64,000 nucleotides of DNA from Streptomyces radicis (GCF_003626575.1 NZ_RBDY01000012.1:122954-186953); one strand, 5' to 3'. Counted from the stretch's first letter, positions 30,924 to 41,600 are shown. Numbers and translations are program-made. The notes: generated by a model from the sequence alone, not told the origin.

Positions 30924-32294
30924 ATGCGCGGTTCGGGCCGGGTTTCCCGGCGGAGAGCCACTCGTGCGGCAGCGGCGTTGGTCGCCGTGTCCGCGCTGAC
31001 GCTGACGGCGTGCGGTGACGACGGCGACGGCGAGCGCGGCGAGAGAGAGTCCACGATCGAGCTGCCCGATCTCAGCGGCCAGCGGATCGAGGTCTCGGCC
31101 GTCTGGACCGGCGCCGAGCGGGACAACTTCGAGGCGGTGCTCGACGAGTTCGAGTCGCTCACCGGCGCCACGGTGAGCTTCGTGCCGAGCGGCGACAACG
31201 TCTCGCAGTTCGTCGGCACGAAGATCGAGGGCGGCTCGCCGCCCGACGTGGTGATGGTGCCCCAGCCCGGCGTGCTGCGGGAGTTCGCCGAGAACGGCTG
31301 GATAGCGCCGGTCGACGACGCGGTGCGGCAGCAGCTCGACGCCAACTTCACACAGGGCTGGCAGGACCTCGGCTCCCACGAGGGCGAGCAGTACGGCGTC
31401 TATGTCAAGGCCGCGAACAAGTCGCTCGTCTGGTACAGCCCCGCGGCGTTCGACTACGCGGGCGTCGAACCACCCGCGGACTGGGACGGGTTCGTCTCCA
31501 CCGCGTGGACGCTGTGGGAGTCGGGCACCACGCCGCTCTCGGTGGCGGGCGGCGACGGCTGGACCCTGACGGACTGGTTCGAGAACATCTATCTCTCCGT
31601 GGCCGGCGGCGAGATGTACGACCGGCTCGCCGCCCACGAGATCCCGTGGACCGACCCGAGCGTCACCGAGGCGCTGACGGCCCTCGGCGAGGTCTTCGGC
31701 GAGTCCAGGCTGCTGGCCAACGGCACCGGTGGCTCGCTCCAGACGATCTTCCCCGACTCCGTCACCCAGACGTTCATCGACCTGACCACGCCCGACGCCG
31801 GGATGGTGTTCGAGGCGGACTTCGTCGGGGCGGTCATCAACGACACCACCGACGCGGTCATCGGCGAGGACGCGCTGGTCTTCCCGTTCCCGCGGGTGGG
31901 CGCCGGGGACGCCCCGGTGGTCAGCGCGGGCGACGCCGCGGTGGCGGTGGCGCCGAGCGGCGAGGCGTCCGAGGCGCAGCAGGCGATGCTGACGTTCCTC
32001 GCGTCGACGGACGCGGCGCGCATCTGGGCCGAGCGGGGCGGCTTCATCTCGCCCAACAAGTCGCTGGAGTTCGAGGCGTACCCCAACGACGTGCAGCGCG
32101 GCATCGCCGAGGCGCTGATCGCGGCGGGCGACGACTTCAGGTTCGACCTGTCCGACCAGACCCCGGCGGCGTTCGGTGGCACGACGGGGCAGGGCATGTG
32201 GCGAGGGCTCCAGGACTTCCTGGCCGACCCCGACGACATCGAGGGGGCCCAGGCGTACCTGGAGTCCCAGGCCGCCGACGCCTACGGCGACTGA
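30924..32294 (+). CDS. Sugar ABC transporter substrate-binding lipoprotein
   Basis: A 456-residue family-1 solute-binding protein. An Arg-rich signal peptide ends in the lipobox LTLTAC, with the lipidated cysteine near residue 30, followed by GDDGDGERGERE as a linker. Binding-protein hallmarks include GGSPPDVVMVPQPGVL, a WTLTDWFENIYLSVAGG segment, and a C-terminal FISPNKSL block. It captures a sugar or oligosaccharide outside the membrane for the two permeases that follow (27 bases downstream). Sugar identity cannot be inferred. ATG start at 30924. Confidence 0.93.
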   Translation: MRGSGRVSRRRATRAAAALVAVSALTLTACGDDGDGERGERESTIELPDLSGQRIEVSAVWTGAERDNFEAVLDEFESLTGATVSFVPSGDNVSQFVGTKIEGGSPPDVVMVPQPGVLREFAENGWIAPVDDAVRQQLDANFTQGWQDLGSHEGEQYGVYVKAANKSLVWYSPAAFDYAGVEPPADWDGFVSTAWTLWESGTTPLSVAGGDGWTLTDWFENIYLSVAGGEMYDRLAAHEIPWTDPSVTEALTALGEVFGESRLLANGTGGSLQTIFPDSVTQTFIDLTTPDAGMVFEADFVGAVINDTTDAVIGEDALVFPFPRVGAGDAPVVSAGDAAVAVAPSGEASEAQQAMLTFLASTDAARIWAERGGFISPNKSLEFEAYPNDVQRGIAEALIAAGDDFRFDLSDQTPAAFGGTTGQGMWRGLQDFLADPDDIEGAQAYLESQAADAYGD

Positions 32295-32321
32295 CGACCA
32301 GACGGACGGAGACAACTTCCC

Positions 32322-33623
32322 ATGGCATCCGGCAAGGTGGCGGTGATCAGGGCGCGGCCCTGGGCGGTCGCGTGCTTTCTGCTGCCCGCGCTGCTGCTGC
32401 TCGGCGCGCTGGTCCTCTACCCCATCGGGTACTCGGTGTGGCGCAGCTTCTTCGACGCGTCGGGCGACTCGTTCGTGGGCCTCGACAACTTCGTGGAGCT
32501 GTTCACCAACGACGGGATCAGGACAGCACTTCAGAACAACCTGATCTGGATCGTGGTGGCCCCGACCGTGGCCACGGCGCTCGGTCTGGTCTTCGCGGTG
32601 CTCACCGAGCGCATGCGGTGGGCGACGGCGTTCAAGCTGATCATTTTCATGCCGATGGCGATCTCGATGCTGGCCGCGGGCATCATCTTCCGGCTGGTGT
32701 ACGAGCAGAACCCCGACCGGGGTGTGGCGAACGCGGTCATGACGACCGTGCACGACACGTTCACGGACGGCTCGTCCTGGCCCGACGCCCAGCCGCGCCC
32801 CGATGGCCCGATCGAGGCACAGGAGGACGGCTCCTATGTCCTGCTGCCGCCCGCCGAGGCGGGCGGGACGGCGCTGCTGCCGCTGGTCGCGGTCCCGCAG
32901 CCGGAGCTCGAGGACGCCGACACGGCGGCGGTGCCCGAGCCCGCGGCCGACGCGGTCACGGGCACGGTGTGGATGGACTTCACGCGGGGCGGCGGTGGCA
33001 CCCCCGGCGCCATCGACCCCGAGGAGAAGGCGCTGGCCGGGATATCCGTCGAGGCGGTGGTGGACGGCAGGGTGGTCGCGGAGGCCGAGACGGCGGCGGA
33101 CGGGACGTTCTCGCTGCCCGCCGAGGCCGACGGCGCCCAACTCCGCATGGGCGCCGACAACTTCTCGGCCCCCTACAACGGCGCCGACTGGCTCGGCCCC
33201 TCCCTGATCACCCCGGCGATCATCGGCAGCTATGTGTGGATGTGGGCGGGCTTCGCGATGGTCCTCATCGCGGCGGGCCTGGCCAGCGTTCCACGCGAGA
33301 CGCTCGAGGCGGCGCGGGTCGACGGCGCCAACGAGTGGCAGGTCTTCCGCCGCATCACCGTCCCGCTGCTCGCCCCTGTGCTCGCGGTGGTGATGGTGAC
33401 GCTGATGATCAACGTGCTGAAGATCTTCGACCTCGTCTATGTCATCGCGCCGACGGCAAGCCAGGACGAGGCGAACGTGCTGGCCCTTCAGCTCTATCTG
33501 TCGTCCTTCGGCGCCGACTCCCACCAGGGGGTGGGCAGCGCGATCGCGGTGGTCCTGCTCCTGCTGGTGCTGCCGGTGATGTTCATCAATCTGCGTAGGC
33601 TGCGACGGGAGAACGCGCGGTGA
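32322..33623 (+). CDS. Sugar ABC permease (MalF-type) with large inserted extracytoplasmic domain
   Basis: A 433-residue permease, well above the usual ~300. Three membrane helices (about 15-40, 78-98, 105-128) are followed by a hydrophilic insert of about 150 residues (about 135-285). The insert contains a transthyretin/carboxypeptidase-regulatory-like strand pattern (GTVWMDFTRGG, VDGRVVAEAETAADGTFSLPAE). Further helices then carry the EAA loop ETLEAARVDGANEWQVFRRI, which contacts the ATPase. The insert is placed where E. coli MalF has its P2 loop, suggesting contact with the binding protein or wall polymer (inference). ATG start at 32322. No ATPase gene is present; Streptomyces sugar importers commonly share MsiK. 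Confidence 0.9.
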   Translation: MASGKVAVIRARPWAVACFLLPALLLLGALVLYPIGYSVWRSFFDASGDSFVGLDNFVELFTNDGIRTALQNNLIWIVVAPTVATALGLVFAVLTERMRWATAFKLIIFMPMAISMLAAGIIFRLVYEQNPDRGVANAVMTTVHDTFTDGSSWPDAQPRPDGPIEAQEDGSYVLLPPAEAGGTALLPLVAVPQPELEDADTAAVPEPAADAVTGTVWMDFTRGGGGTPGAIDPEEKALAGISVEAVVDGRVVAEAETAADGTFSLPAEADGAQLRMGADNFSAPYNGADWLGPSLITPAIIGSYVWMWAGFAMVLIAAGLASVPRETLEAARVDGANEWQVFRRITVPLLAPVLAVVMVTLMINVLKIFDLVYVIAPTASQDEANVLALQLYLSSFGADSHQGVGSAIAVVLLLLVLPVMFINLRRLRRENAR

Positions 33624-34546
33624 CCACTCCCACCAAGACCGCTCAACTACCCGAGCCGGCGGACGCCCGGCCGGTCTCCCCCGTGGGACCGCCGAAGCGC
33701 TCGGTCGCCTCCCGGCTCGCCTCCATCGCCGCGGGCGGCGGCGTGCGGGTCGTCCTCGTCGTGCTCGCCGTGGTGTGGCTGCTGCCGACCGCGGGCCTGT
33801 TCGCGTCGTCGTTCCGCGACGCCAGGGACATCGCGTCCACGGGCTGGTGGGAGACGCTCACGGATCTCGACCAGCTCACCTGGAGCAACTACGACGCGCT
33901 GCTCTCCAGCGACAACTTCACCGGCTCGATCTGGACCACGGTGGCCATCACCGTTCCCTCGACGTTGCTGGTGATCGTCCTGGGCTCGGCCGCCGCCTAC
34001 GCCTTCGCCTGGCTGGACTTCCCCGGCCGCGACTGGTGGTTCCTGCTGGTCGTCGCCCTGCTCGTGGTGCCGGTGCAGGTGGCGTTGATCCCGGTGGCGC
34101 GGCTGTTCAACACGCTCGGCATCTTCGAGACGACGCTCGGCGTGGTCATCTTCCACACGGCCTTCGGGCTGCCGTTCGCCATCTTCCTGCTGCGGAACTT
34201 CTTCGCGGAGATACCGCGGGAGCTGCTCGAGGCGGCGCGCCTCGACGGGGCGGGCGAGCTGCGGCTGTTCACCCGGGTGGTGCTGCCGCTCGGCGGCCCG
34301 GCGATCGCGGCGCTCGCGATCTTCCAGTTCATGTGGGTGTGGAACGACATGCTGGTCGCGCTGATCTTCGCCGACTCGGGCTCGCCGCCCATGACGGTGG
34401 CGCTCCAGCAGGAGATGCGGCAGCTCGGCAGCAACTTCGACGTGCTGGCGCCGGGTGCGTTCCTGACGATGGTCATCCCGCTGGCGATCTTCTTCGCCTT
34501 CCAGCGGCAGTTCGTGTCGGGCGTGATGGCGGGCGCGGTGAAGTAG
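33620..34546 (+). CDS. Sugar ABC permease (MalG-type)
   Basis: A 308-residue permease with six hydrophobic segments and the EAA motif (RELLEAARLDGAGELRLFTRVVLP). The GTG start overlaps the stop codon of the previous permease by four bases, so translation is coupled. It forms the membrane channel with the preceding protein. The ATPase must come from elsewhere. The N-terminal 35 residues are Pro/Thr-rich and cytoplasmic. Confidence 0.94.
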   Translation: MTTPTKTAQLPEPADARPVSPVGPPKRSVASRLASIAAGGGVRVVLVVLAVVWLLPTAGLFASSFRDARDIASTGWWETLTDLDQLTWSNYDALLSSDNFTGSIWTTVAITVPSTLLVIVLGSAAAYAFAWLDFPGRDWWFLLVVALLVVPVQVALIPVARLFNTLGIFETTLGVVIFHTAFGLPFAIFLLRNFFAEIPRELLEAARLDGAGELRLFTRVVLPLGGPAIAALAIFQFMWVWNDMLVALIFADSGSPPMTVALQQEMRQLGSNFDVLAPGAFLTMVIPLAIFFAFQRQFVSGVMAGAVK

Positions 34547-34571
34547 GGCCTCTCCTTCGGCCGATCCGGAG

Positions 34572-34610
34572 GGCCGACCCGGGGGGCCGGGTGGCGGCGC
34601 CGGGTCGGCC
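34572..34610 (+). terminator. Terminator after the sugar ABC operon
   Basis: A perfect 11-base stem GGCCGACCCGG/CCGGGTCGGCC with a 17-base loop, 26 bases after the permease stop codon. No U-run. Confidence 0.65.
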
Positions 34611-34731
34611 GAACGGGGGAAAGGGCGGCCTCCAGGGCGCCGGTTCCCCCGAATCCCCGCCCCGAAGGGCGATTGTCGGATGGTCGGTGTATCCCGATGC
34701 CTTCGCCCTCCGGACGCCCCTGGATGTCGCC

Positions 34732-36972
34732 GTGCCCCGCTTCAGCATCATCGTCCCCGCCCACCGGATCCAGGCCCAGCTCCCGGCCTGCCTCGCGTCC
34801 GTACGCTCCCAGGACTTCGGGGACTTCGAGCTGATCGCCGTGGACGACGCCTCCCCCGACGCCTGTGGCGAGATCATCGCCGAGGCCGCCGCCGACGACC
34901 CCCGCGTCACCGGGCTGCGCATGGAGCGCGCCGTCGGCCCTGGCCCCGCGCGCAACGCCGCCCTCGACCGGGCCAGGGGCGACTACGTCCTCTTCCTCGA
35001 CGGCGACGACACCCTCGCCCCCGGCGCCCTGGCGGCCGTCGCCGAGCGCCTGACCGCCACGGGCGGGCCGGAGCTGCTGCTGTTCGACCATGTGCGGATC
35101 GCATGGCACGGCGCGAGCGCCCCGGGCACGCGCCCCGGGCTTCTCACCCAGCGCGCGCCGGGCGCGTTCACCCTGGCCGAACGCCCCACGCTGCTGCGCC
35201 TGCCACCCGTCGCGTGGGGCGCCGCCTACCGCCGCGACCTCGTCGAGGGGCTCGATCTGCGCTTCCCCGCGGGGCACTACCAGGACCTGCCGTTCGTCTA
35301 CGCGGCGCTCGCCGCGGCCGCCTCCGTCGCCGTGCTCGACCGGGTCTGTGTGGAGCACCGCGGCCGCAGGACCGGCGGCAGGACGCGGACCGCGGGCCGG
35401 GGCCACTTCGACGTGCTGACGCAGTACGAGCGCGTCTTCGCCCGGCTGGCCGCGCTGCCGGGCGGCGACCGGTGGCGGCCCGCCGTCCACCGCCGCATGG
35501 TCGACCACCTCACGGCCGTGTACCACGCGAAGGACCGGCTGCCCGCGGCCGACCGCGCGGAGTTCTTCCGGCGCGCCGCCGCGCTGTGCCGCCGCCACAG
35601 GGCCGCGTCGGGCGCGACCGCGATCGGCGGGCGCCGACGCCCCGGGCCCCGCGCGCTGCTGATGCGCCTCGGCGCCCGGCGCGCGTTCCAACTGCTGGGC
35701 GCCTGCCAGCGGTTGACCCGGCGGCTGCGCGCCCGCGCGCGAGGGCGGCTGCGCGCCGGGCTGCTGCGCGCGCACTACCTGGTCCAGCGGCGCCTCCCGG
35801 TGAACCACCGGCTCGCCGTCTTCACGAGCGTCGGCGGCCGCAGCGGCCACCCGGCCGCGATCGAGGCCAAGCTCCGCGAGATGGCACCCGGCATCCGCAC
35901 CGCCTGGGTCGCCGCGCCCGGCGAGCACACCCGCACCGACGGGCCCGCGCCCCCCGGAGGAAACGCGCCCCCCGGCGACCGGCTCGTCCCCGGCACCGCG
36001 CCCTACTGGACCGCCATGGCCCGCGCCCGCTACCTGATCAGCGACAACGGCTTCCCCGACGCCCTCAGCCCCCGCGCGGGACAGCTCCGCCTCCAGACCC
36101 ACCACGGCACCCCGCTCACCCACACCGGGCTCGACGCGGCCCCGCGCGACCTGCCGCGCCTGCTGCGCCAGATCGACAGCTGGGACTACTGCCTCTCCGC
36201 CAGCCGCCATGCGACCCTCGCCACCGAGGGCGCCTATCCGGCGGACTATCTGACCCTGGAGTTCGGCTCCCCCCGCGCCGACCTCTTCCACACCGCCACG
36301 GGCGAGGACGTGCGCCGGGTGCGGGCCGAACTCGGCGTTCCCGACGACGTGTTGGCGATCCTGTACGCGCCCGCGCGGCGCGGCTACGACCGGGGGCGCC
36401 CGCCGCGTCTCGACCCGCGGTGGCTCGCGCGGGCGCTCGGCCCCGGCTTTCTGCTGCTGGTGCGCGCCCCCGGTGTGGCGGCGGGCGCGGGCGCCGGCGT
36501 GCTCGATGTCTCCGCGCACCCCCGGATCGAGGAGCTGTGCCTGGCGGCGGACGCGCTGGTCACCGACTACGCGCCCGTGCTGTTCGACTACGCCAACCTC
36601 GACCGGCCCATCGTCCTGCACGCCGACGACTGGGAGGCGTACCGCGCGGTGCACGGCGCCTATCTCGACCTGCCCGCCGCCGCCCCAGGACCCGTGACGC
36701 GCACCCCGGCCGAGCTGGCGGCGGCGCTGTCGGGGGCGGCGCTGTGGACCGGTCGCGATGAGGCGGCGCGGCGGGCGGCGTTCCGGCGGAGGTTCTGCCC
36801 GCACGACGACGGGTACGCCGCCGAACGCGTCGTGCGCCAGGTCTTCTTCGGCGGGCGCGGCATCCCGCCGACCGTGCCCGAGGCCGAACGCCGCCCGGCC
36901 CCCGCCGCGGTCACCCCGCGCCCCCGGCTCTCCCCCGCGCCGGGCGGCGGGCTCAGGAGGCGGGTGGGGTGA
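34732..36972 (+). CDS. Bifunctional GT2 glycosyltransferase / CDP-glycerol glycerophosphotransferase-like protein
   Basis: A 746-residue fusion for teichoic-acid-like or related wall glycopolymer synthesis. N-terminal GT-A family 2 domain (about 1-230): FSIIVPAHRIQ, FELIAVDDASPD and the DGDD metal site. C-terminal CDP-glycerol transferase domain (about 370-700): LQTHHGTPL, SPRADLF, ILYAPARR, LVTDYAPVLFDYANLDRPI. A basic, helical region joins them. It acts at the cytoplasmic face of the membrane. GTG 34732 chosen because the GT2 fold begins three residues later; GTG 34687 is an alternative. The 3' end overlaps the converging methyltransferase gene by 20 bases. Confidence 0.88.
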   Translation: MPRFSIIVPAHRIQAQLPACLASVRSQDFGDFELIAVDDASPDACGEIIAEAAADDPRVTGLRMERAVGPGPARNAALDRARGDYVLFLDGDDTLAPGALAAVAERLTATGGPELLLFDHVRIAWHGASAPGTRPGLLTQRAPGAFTLAERPTLLRLPPVAWGAAYRRDLVEGLDLRFPAGHYQDLPFVYAALAAAASVAVLDRVCVEHRGRRTGGRTRTAGRGHFDVLTQYERVFARLAALPGGDRWRPAVHRRMVDHLTAVYHAKDRLPAADRAEFFRRAAALCRRHRAASGATAIGGRRRPGPRALLMRLGARRAFQLLGACQRLTRRLRARARGRLRAGLLRAHYLVQRRLPVNHRLAVFTSVGGRSGHPAAIEAKLREMAPGIRTAWVAAPGEHTRTDGPAPPGGNAPPGDRLVPGTAPYWTAMARARYLISDNGFPDALSPRAGQLRLQTHHGTPLTHTGLDAAPRDLPRLLRQIDSWDYCLSASRHATLATEGAYPADYLTLEFGSPRADLFHTATGEDVRRVRAELGVPDDVLAILYAPARRGYDRGRPPRLDPRWLARALGPGFLLLVRAPGVAAGAGAGVLDVSAHPRIEELCLAADALVTDYAPVLFDYANLDRPIVLHADDWEAYRAVHGAYLDLPAAAPGPVTRTPAELAAALSGAALWTGRDEAARRAAFRRRFCPHDDGYAAERVVRQVFFGGRGIPPTVPEAERRPAPAAVTPRPRLSPAPGGGLRRRVG

Positions 36973-37894
36973 GGGCGGTGTGGACCGTGGAGGCCGTCAG
37001 ATAGAACGCGTCGGGGCGCGTGAGGATCCCGTCGGGCGCGAGCAGCGCGTCGAGCGCCGCGCGGTCCTCGGGTGCGAGCCGGTCGCCGTCGTTCCCCCTG
37101 ATCCGGGTGAGGTGGGCGTGCAGATAGGCGCGGCCCACCTCGCCGAGCGGCGCGGGGTGGTCGATCAGGAAGCTGCGGCTGCCCGCGGGGGCGAGCCCGG
37201 CGGCGGTCAGCAGCGCGGGCCAGTCGTCCACGGCGTCCACCGCGCCCGGCAGCTCCGCGCGCATCTCGCCGAACCACTCGTCGCCCGCCGCGTCGAGCCT
37301 GGCCTGGAGGCCGGGGCGGCCGACCCCCGGGTGGCTCGGCAGGAACCTGACGGGCAGCCCGCCCTCGCCCACCGCGAGCAGCCCGCCAGGGCGCAGCACC
37401 CCGCCGAGCGCGGCCAACGCCGCCCGCTGGTCGCCCACATGGTGCACAAATCTGCTCGTCCAGATCAGGTCCACGCCGCCGAACGCGTCGAGCCCGCCGG
37501 GCAGCTCCGCCCGGTGGACGCGCACACGGTCGCCGAGCCCGAGGCGCTCGGCGCGGGCGGTGGCGCGTTCGAGCAGGCCATCGGCGCCGTCGACCGCGAC
37601 CACCTCGGCGCCGGGGAACGCCTCGGCCAGCACGCATGTGCCCACCCCCGGGCCGCTGCCCACGTCCAGGATCAGGCGGGGCTCCTCGGGCAGCCGCTCG
37701 CGCAGCCAGGCCGCGGCCTCGGCCACGGCGGGGCGGTGCAGCTCACCGCCGCGTTCCAGCTGGTCGGCCATGGCCTCCCAGTCGACGTCGTCGGCGCCGC
37801 GGCCATGACTGTGGGCATGGCCACGGGCATGGGCGTGGTCCTGGGTGTGCGGGTGGCGGTCGCCGTGCGGGGGGCCGTCTTCACTGCGGGTCAA
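36953..37894 (-). CDS. SAM-dependent methyltransferase with His-rich N-terminus
   Basis: A 313-residue class I methyltransferase. SAM-binding motif I LILDVGSGPGVGTCVLA (about 74-90), acidic motif VVAVDGADG, and VDLIWTSRFVHHVGD. The first 35 residues are rich in histidine (HGDRHPHTQDHAHARGHAHSHG) in part, a pattern suggestive of metal binding; shorter runs HPHTQDHAHARGH are clear. Substrate unknown. The C-terminal end overlaps the preceding + strand gene. Confidence 0.85.
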   Translation of the reverse strand: MTRSEDGPPHGDRHPHTQDHAHARGHAHSHGRGADDVDWEAMADQLERGGELHRPAVAEAAAWLRERLPEEPRLILDVGSGPGVGTCVLAEAFPGAEVVAVDGADGLLERATARAERLGLGDRVRVHRAELPGGLDAFGGVDLIWTSRFVHHVGDQRAALAALGGVLRPGGLLAVGEGGLPVRFLPSHPGVGRPGLQARLDAAGDEWFGEMRAELPGAVDAVDDWPALLTAAGLAPAGSRSFLIDHPAPLGEVGRAYLHAHLTRIRGNDGDRLAPEDRAALDALLAPDGILTRPDAFYLTASTVHTALTPPAS

Positions 37895-38021
37895 GGTGTC
37901 CTCCTGGGGTGGTGGCTCACACGGGGTGTCGCGTCGGGGTGCTCAGGGCGAGCCTGGGCCGTGGCGGCGCCGGGAGCAACTCACGTTGCCATTTCCGGGA
38001 CGCGCTCGCTTGAATGTCGCC

Positions 38022-38636
38022 ATGACGGCTGACATGACCGAGGTGCTCGCCGGGGTCGGGCCCCGGCTGCGGCGGGTGCGGACGGCGCGTGGCGTGACGC
38101 TGGCCGCGCTGTCCGAGGCGACCGGGATCTCCAAGAGCACGCTGTCCCGGCTCGAGTCCGGACAGCGGCGGCCCAGCCTCGAGCTGCTGCTGCCCATCGC
38201 CCGCGCGCACCACGTGGCGCTCGACGAGCTGGTGGGCGCCCCCGAGACGGGCGATCCCCGCGTGCGCCTCGTGCCGCGCACGGTGCACGGCCACACCGTC
38301 GTCCCGCTGACGCGGCAGCCGGGCCCGCTTCAGGCGTACAAGATGATCATCCCGGAGCGGGGCGAGCCTGACCCGCGCACCCACGAGGGCTACGAGTGGC
38401 TCTTCGTGCTGGCCGGGCGGCTGCGGCTCGTGCTGGCCGAGCGGGACATCGTGCTCGGCCAGGGCGAGGCGGCGGAGTTCGACACCAGGCTGCCGCACTG
38501 GTTCGGCAGCGCGGACCCGCGGCCCGTCGAGGTGCTGAGCCTCTTCGGGCCCCAGGGCGAGCGCATGCACGTCCGCGCCCGCCCCAGGGCGTCCGGCCCC
38601 GCGACCGGATCCGCCTCCGGATCCGCGACCGGCTGA
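38022..38636 (+). CDS. XRE-family regulator with C-terminal cupin domain
   Basis: A 204-residue regulator: HTH_XRE (about 14-68, GVTLAALSEATGISKSTLSRLESGQRRPS) in part, seen as TGISKSTLSRLESG, then a cupin barrel (about 95-190, PRTHEGYEWLFVLAGRLRLVLAER, LPHWFGSADP). Cupin-XRE proteins sense small ligands. ATG 38022. It diverges from the methyltransferase gene, a possible target. The last 15 residues are Gly/Ser/Thr repeats. Confidence 0.88.
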   Translation: MTADMTEVLAGVGPRLRRVRTARGVTLAALSEATGISKSTLSRLESGQRRPSLELLLPIARAHHVALDELVGAPETGDPRVRLVPRTVHGHTVVPLTRQPGPLQAYKMIIPERGEPDPRTHEGYEWLFVLAGRLRLVLAERDIVLGQGEAAEFDTRLPHWFGSADPRPVEVLSLFGPQGERMHVRARPRASGPATGSASGSATG

Positions 38637-38650
38637 GGCCGCGGACCCCG

Positions 38651-41600
38651 CTACCGGTTGCTGCGCAGCAGCGTGCGCATCGTGCGCATGGCCACCGACA
38701 GGTTCGCCAGGTCGAAGCTCTCCGACGACTGGATCTCCCCCAGGGTGCCCCTGGCCCGGCCGAGGATCGCGGCGTTCCGCCGGGACCAGGCCGCGAACCG
38801 CTCCTCGGGCGACACGTCCGCCTCGCCCGCCGCCAGCACATCGGCCGTGACCAACTGGTGTGCGGCGTACAGGTCCTCGCGGATCGCCGTGCGCGCCATG
38901 GACTGCCAGCGGTCGGCGCGCGGCAGCTCGCTGATCCTGTTCTGGAGGTCGGAGATCCCCAGCTCGTCGCTGAGGTGGAAGTACACCTCGGCGACGTCGA
39001 GCAGCGGGCGCGCGGTGCGGTCGGCGACCGCCACGATGTCCAGCGTCGGGAACGCCGCCGAGAACCCCGCCACCCGCAGCGCCAGCTCCGTCGGGATGCC
39101 GCCCGCCACCAGCTCGTCCAGGCGCGCGGTGTGCCACTCCAGGTCGAGGCCGCGCAGCAGCTTCGGCAGCTCCTGCCAGACCTGCCCCACCCGGTCGGCG
39201 AACAGGTCGATCGTGTCGGCCAGCTCGAGCGGCTGCGGGCGGTTGTTCAGCAGCCAGCGGGCGCCGCGCTCCACCAGCCGCCTGGCGTGCAGCCGCAGCC
39301 GGGTCAGGACCTCGGCCTCCACCACGTTGTCCAGGCTCTCGGCCGTGTCCCAGATCTCGGCCAGGCCGAAGATCGCCCGCGCCGCGGTGTGCGCCCTGAC
39401 GATCTCCTCGGTGGCCGCGCCCGACTCCTCCTGCATCCGGTGGACGAACGAGCAACCCGCCACGTTGATCGTGTCGTTGACCAGCAGGGTGGTGATGATC
39501 TCCCGGCGCAGCGCGTGCGTCTCGATCCGGTCGGGGAAGCGCTCGCGCAGCGCCGAGGGGAAGTACGCGTGCAGCAGGCGCCCGACATACGGGTCGTCGG
39601 GCAGCTCGGTGCCGAGCAGCTCGCCGGTGACCGTCAGCTTGGCGTACGCGAGCAGCACCGCGAGCTCGGGCTCGGTCAGCCCGCGCCCCGCGGCGCGCCG
39701 CTCGCGGAACTCGTCGTCGGACGGCAGGAACTCGAGCTCGCGATCCAGCCTGCCCTCCCCGGTGAGCCGGGCGATGAACCGCTGGTGGGCCAGGATCAGC
39801 CCGGGCGCGGTGGCGGCGCCGTTGGCCAGGGCGATGTTCTGCGCGTAGTTGTTCCGCAGGACGAGGGCGCCGACCTCGTCGGTCATCCGGGCCAGCAGGA
39901 CGTTCCGCTGCTTGACCGTCAGGTCGCCGTTGGCCACCACGGCGTTGAGCAGGATCTTGATGTTCACCTCGTGGTCCGAGGTGTCGACGCCCGCGCTGTT
40001 GTCGATGGCGTCGGTGTTGCACCGGCCGCCCGAGACCGCGTACTCGATGCGGCCGCGCTGGGTCAGGCCGAGGTTCCCGCCCTCGCCGACGACCTTGGCG
40101 CGCAGCTCACGCCCGTTGACCCGGATCGCGTCGTTGGCCTTGTCGCCCGCGTCGCCGTGGGTCTCGGTCGCCGCCTTCACATAGGTGCCGATCCCGCCGT
40201 TCCACAGCAGGTCGACGGGGGCGCGCAGGATGGCCTGCATCAGCTCGGCCGGGGTGAGCGAGGGCGCCGAGCCCTCGATGCCCAGGGCCTGGCGCACCTG
40301 CGGGGTGACCGGGATGGACTTGGCCGAACGCGGGTGGATCCCGCCGCCCCTGGACAGCAGCGACGCGTCGTAGTCGGCCCACGACGAGCGCGGCAGCGCG
40401 AACAGCCGCCGCCGCTCGGCGAACGAGACCGCCGCGTCGGGGTCGGGGTCGAGGAAGATGTGCCGGTGGTCGAACGCGGCGACCAGCCTGATGTGCTCGG
40501 AGAGCAGCATGCCGTTGCCGAACACGTCGCCCGACATGTCGCCGATCCCCGCGACCGTGAAGTCCTCGGTCTGGGTGTCGTGCCCCAGCTCCCTGAAGTG
40601 CCGCTTGACCGACTCCCAGGCGCCGCGCGCGGTGATGCCCATGCCCTTGTGGTCGTACCCGGCCGAGCCGCCCGAGGCGAACGCGTCGCCGAGCCAGAAG
40701 CCGTACGAGACGGCGACCTCGTTGGCGATGTCGGAGAACGTCGCGGTGCCCTTGTCCGCCGCGACCACCAGGTAGGTGTCGTCGCCGTCGTGCCGCACGA
40801 CGTCGTCGGGGGGCGCGACCCGGCCGTCCACCAGGTTGTCCGTGATGTCGAGCAGGCCCGAGATGAACGTCCGGTAGCACGCGATGCCCTCGGCCAGCCA
40901 CGCGTCGCGGTCGGCGCCCGGGTCGGGCAGCCGCTTGCCGACGAACCCGCCCTTGGCGCCGACGGGCACGATCACGGTGTTCTTCACCTCCTGGGCCTTC
41001 ACCAGGCCCAGGATCTCGGTGCGGAAGTCCTCGCGCCGGTCGGACCAGCGCAGCCCGCCGCGCGCCACCTTGCCGAAGCGCAGGTGCACGCCCTCGACCC
41101 GGGGCGAGTACACCCAGATCTCGAACGCCGGGCGCGGCTCGGGCAGCTCGGGGATGGCCTTGGGCTCGAGCTTCATCGACAGATAGGCGTGGGGCGCGCC
41201 GTCCCCGCCGCTCTGGAAGTAGTTCGTCCGCAGGGTGGCCTTGATCACCGTGAGGAACGCGCGCAGGATGCGGTCCTCGTCGAGGTTGGCCACGTGCTCG
41301 AGCGCGCCGTCGAGCTCCTCGAGCAGGCCGTCGGTCAACTCCCGGCCCGCGCCCTGGCGCTGCGGGGAGAGCCTGGCCTCGAAGAGGTTCACCAGGAGGC
41401 GCGTGGTGTGCGCGTTCTTCCTGAGGGTCGCCTCCATGCGCTCCTGGGTGAACCGCGCGCCCGCCTGCCACAGGTACTTGGCGTAGGCGCGCAGCACCAT
41501 CGCCTCGCGCCAGGTGAGCCCGGCGGTGAGCACCAGGGCGTTGAACCCGTCGTTCTCCGCCGCGCCGGTCCAGGCCGCGGAGAACGCGTCCTGGAAGCGC

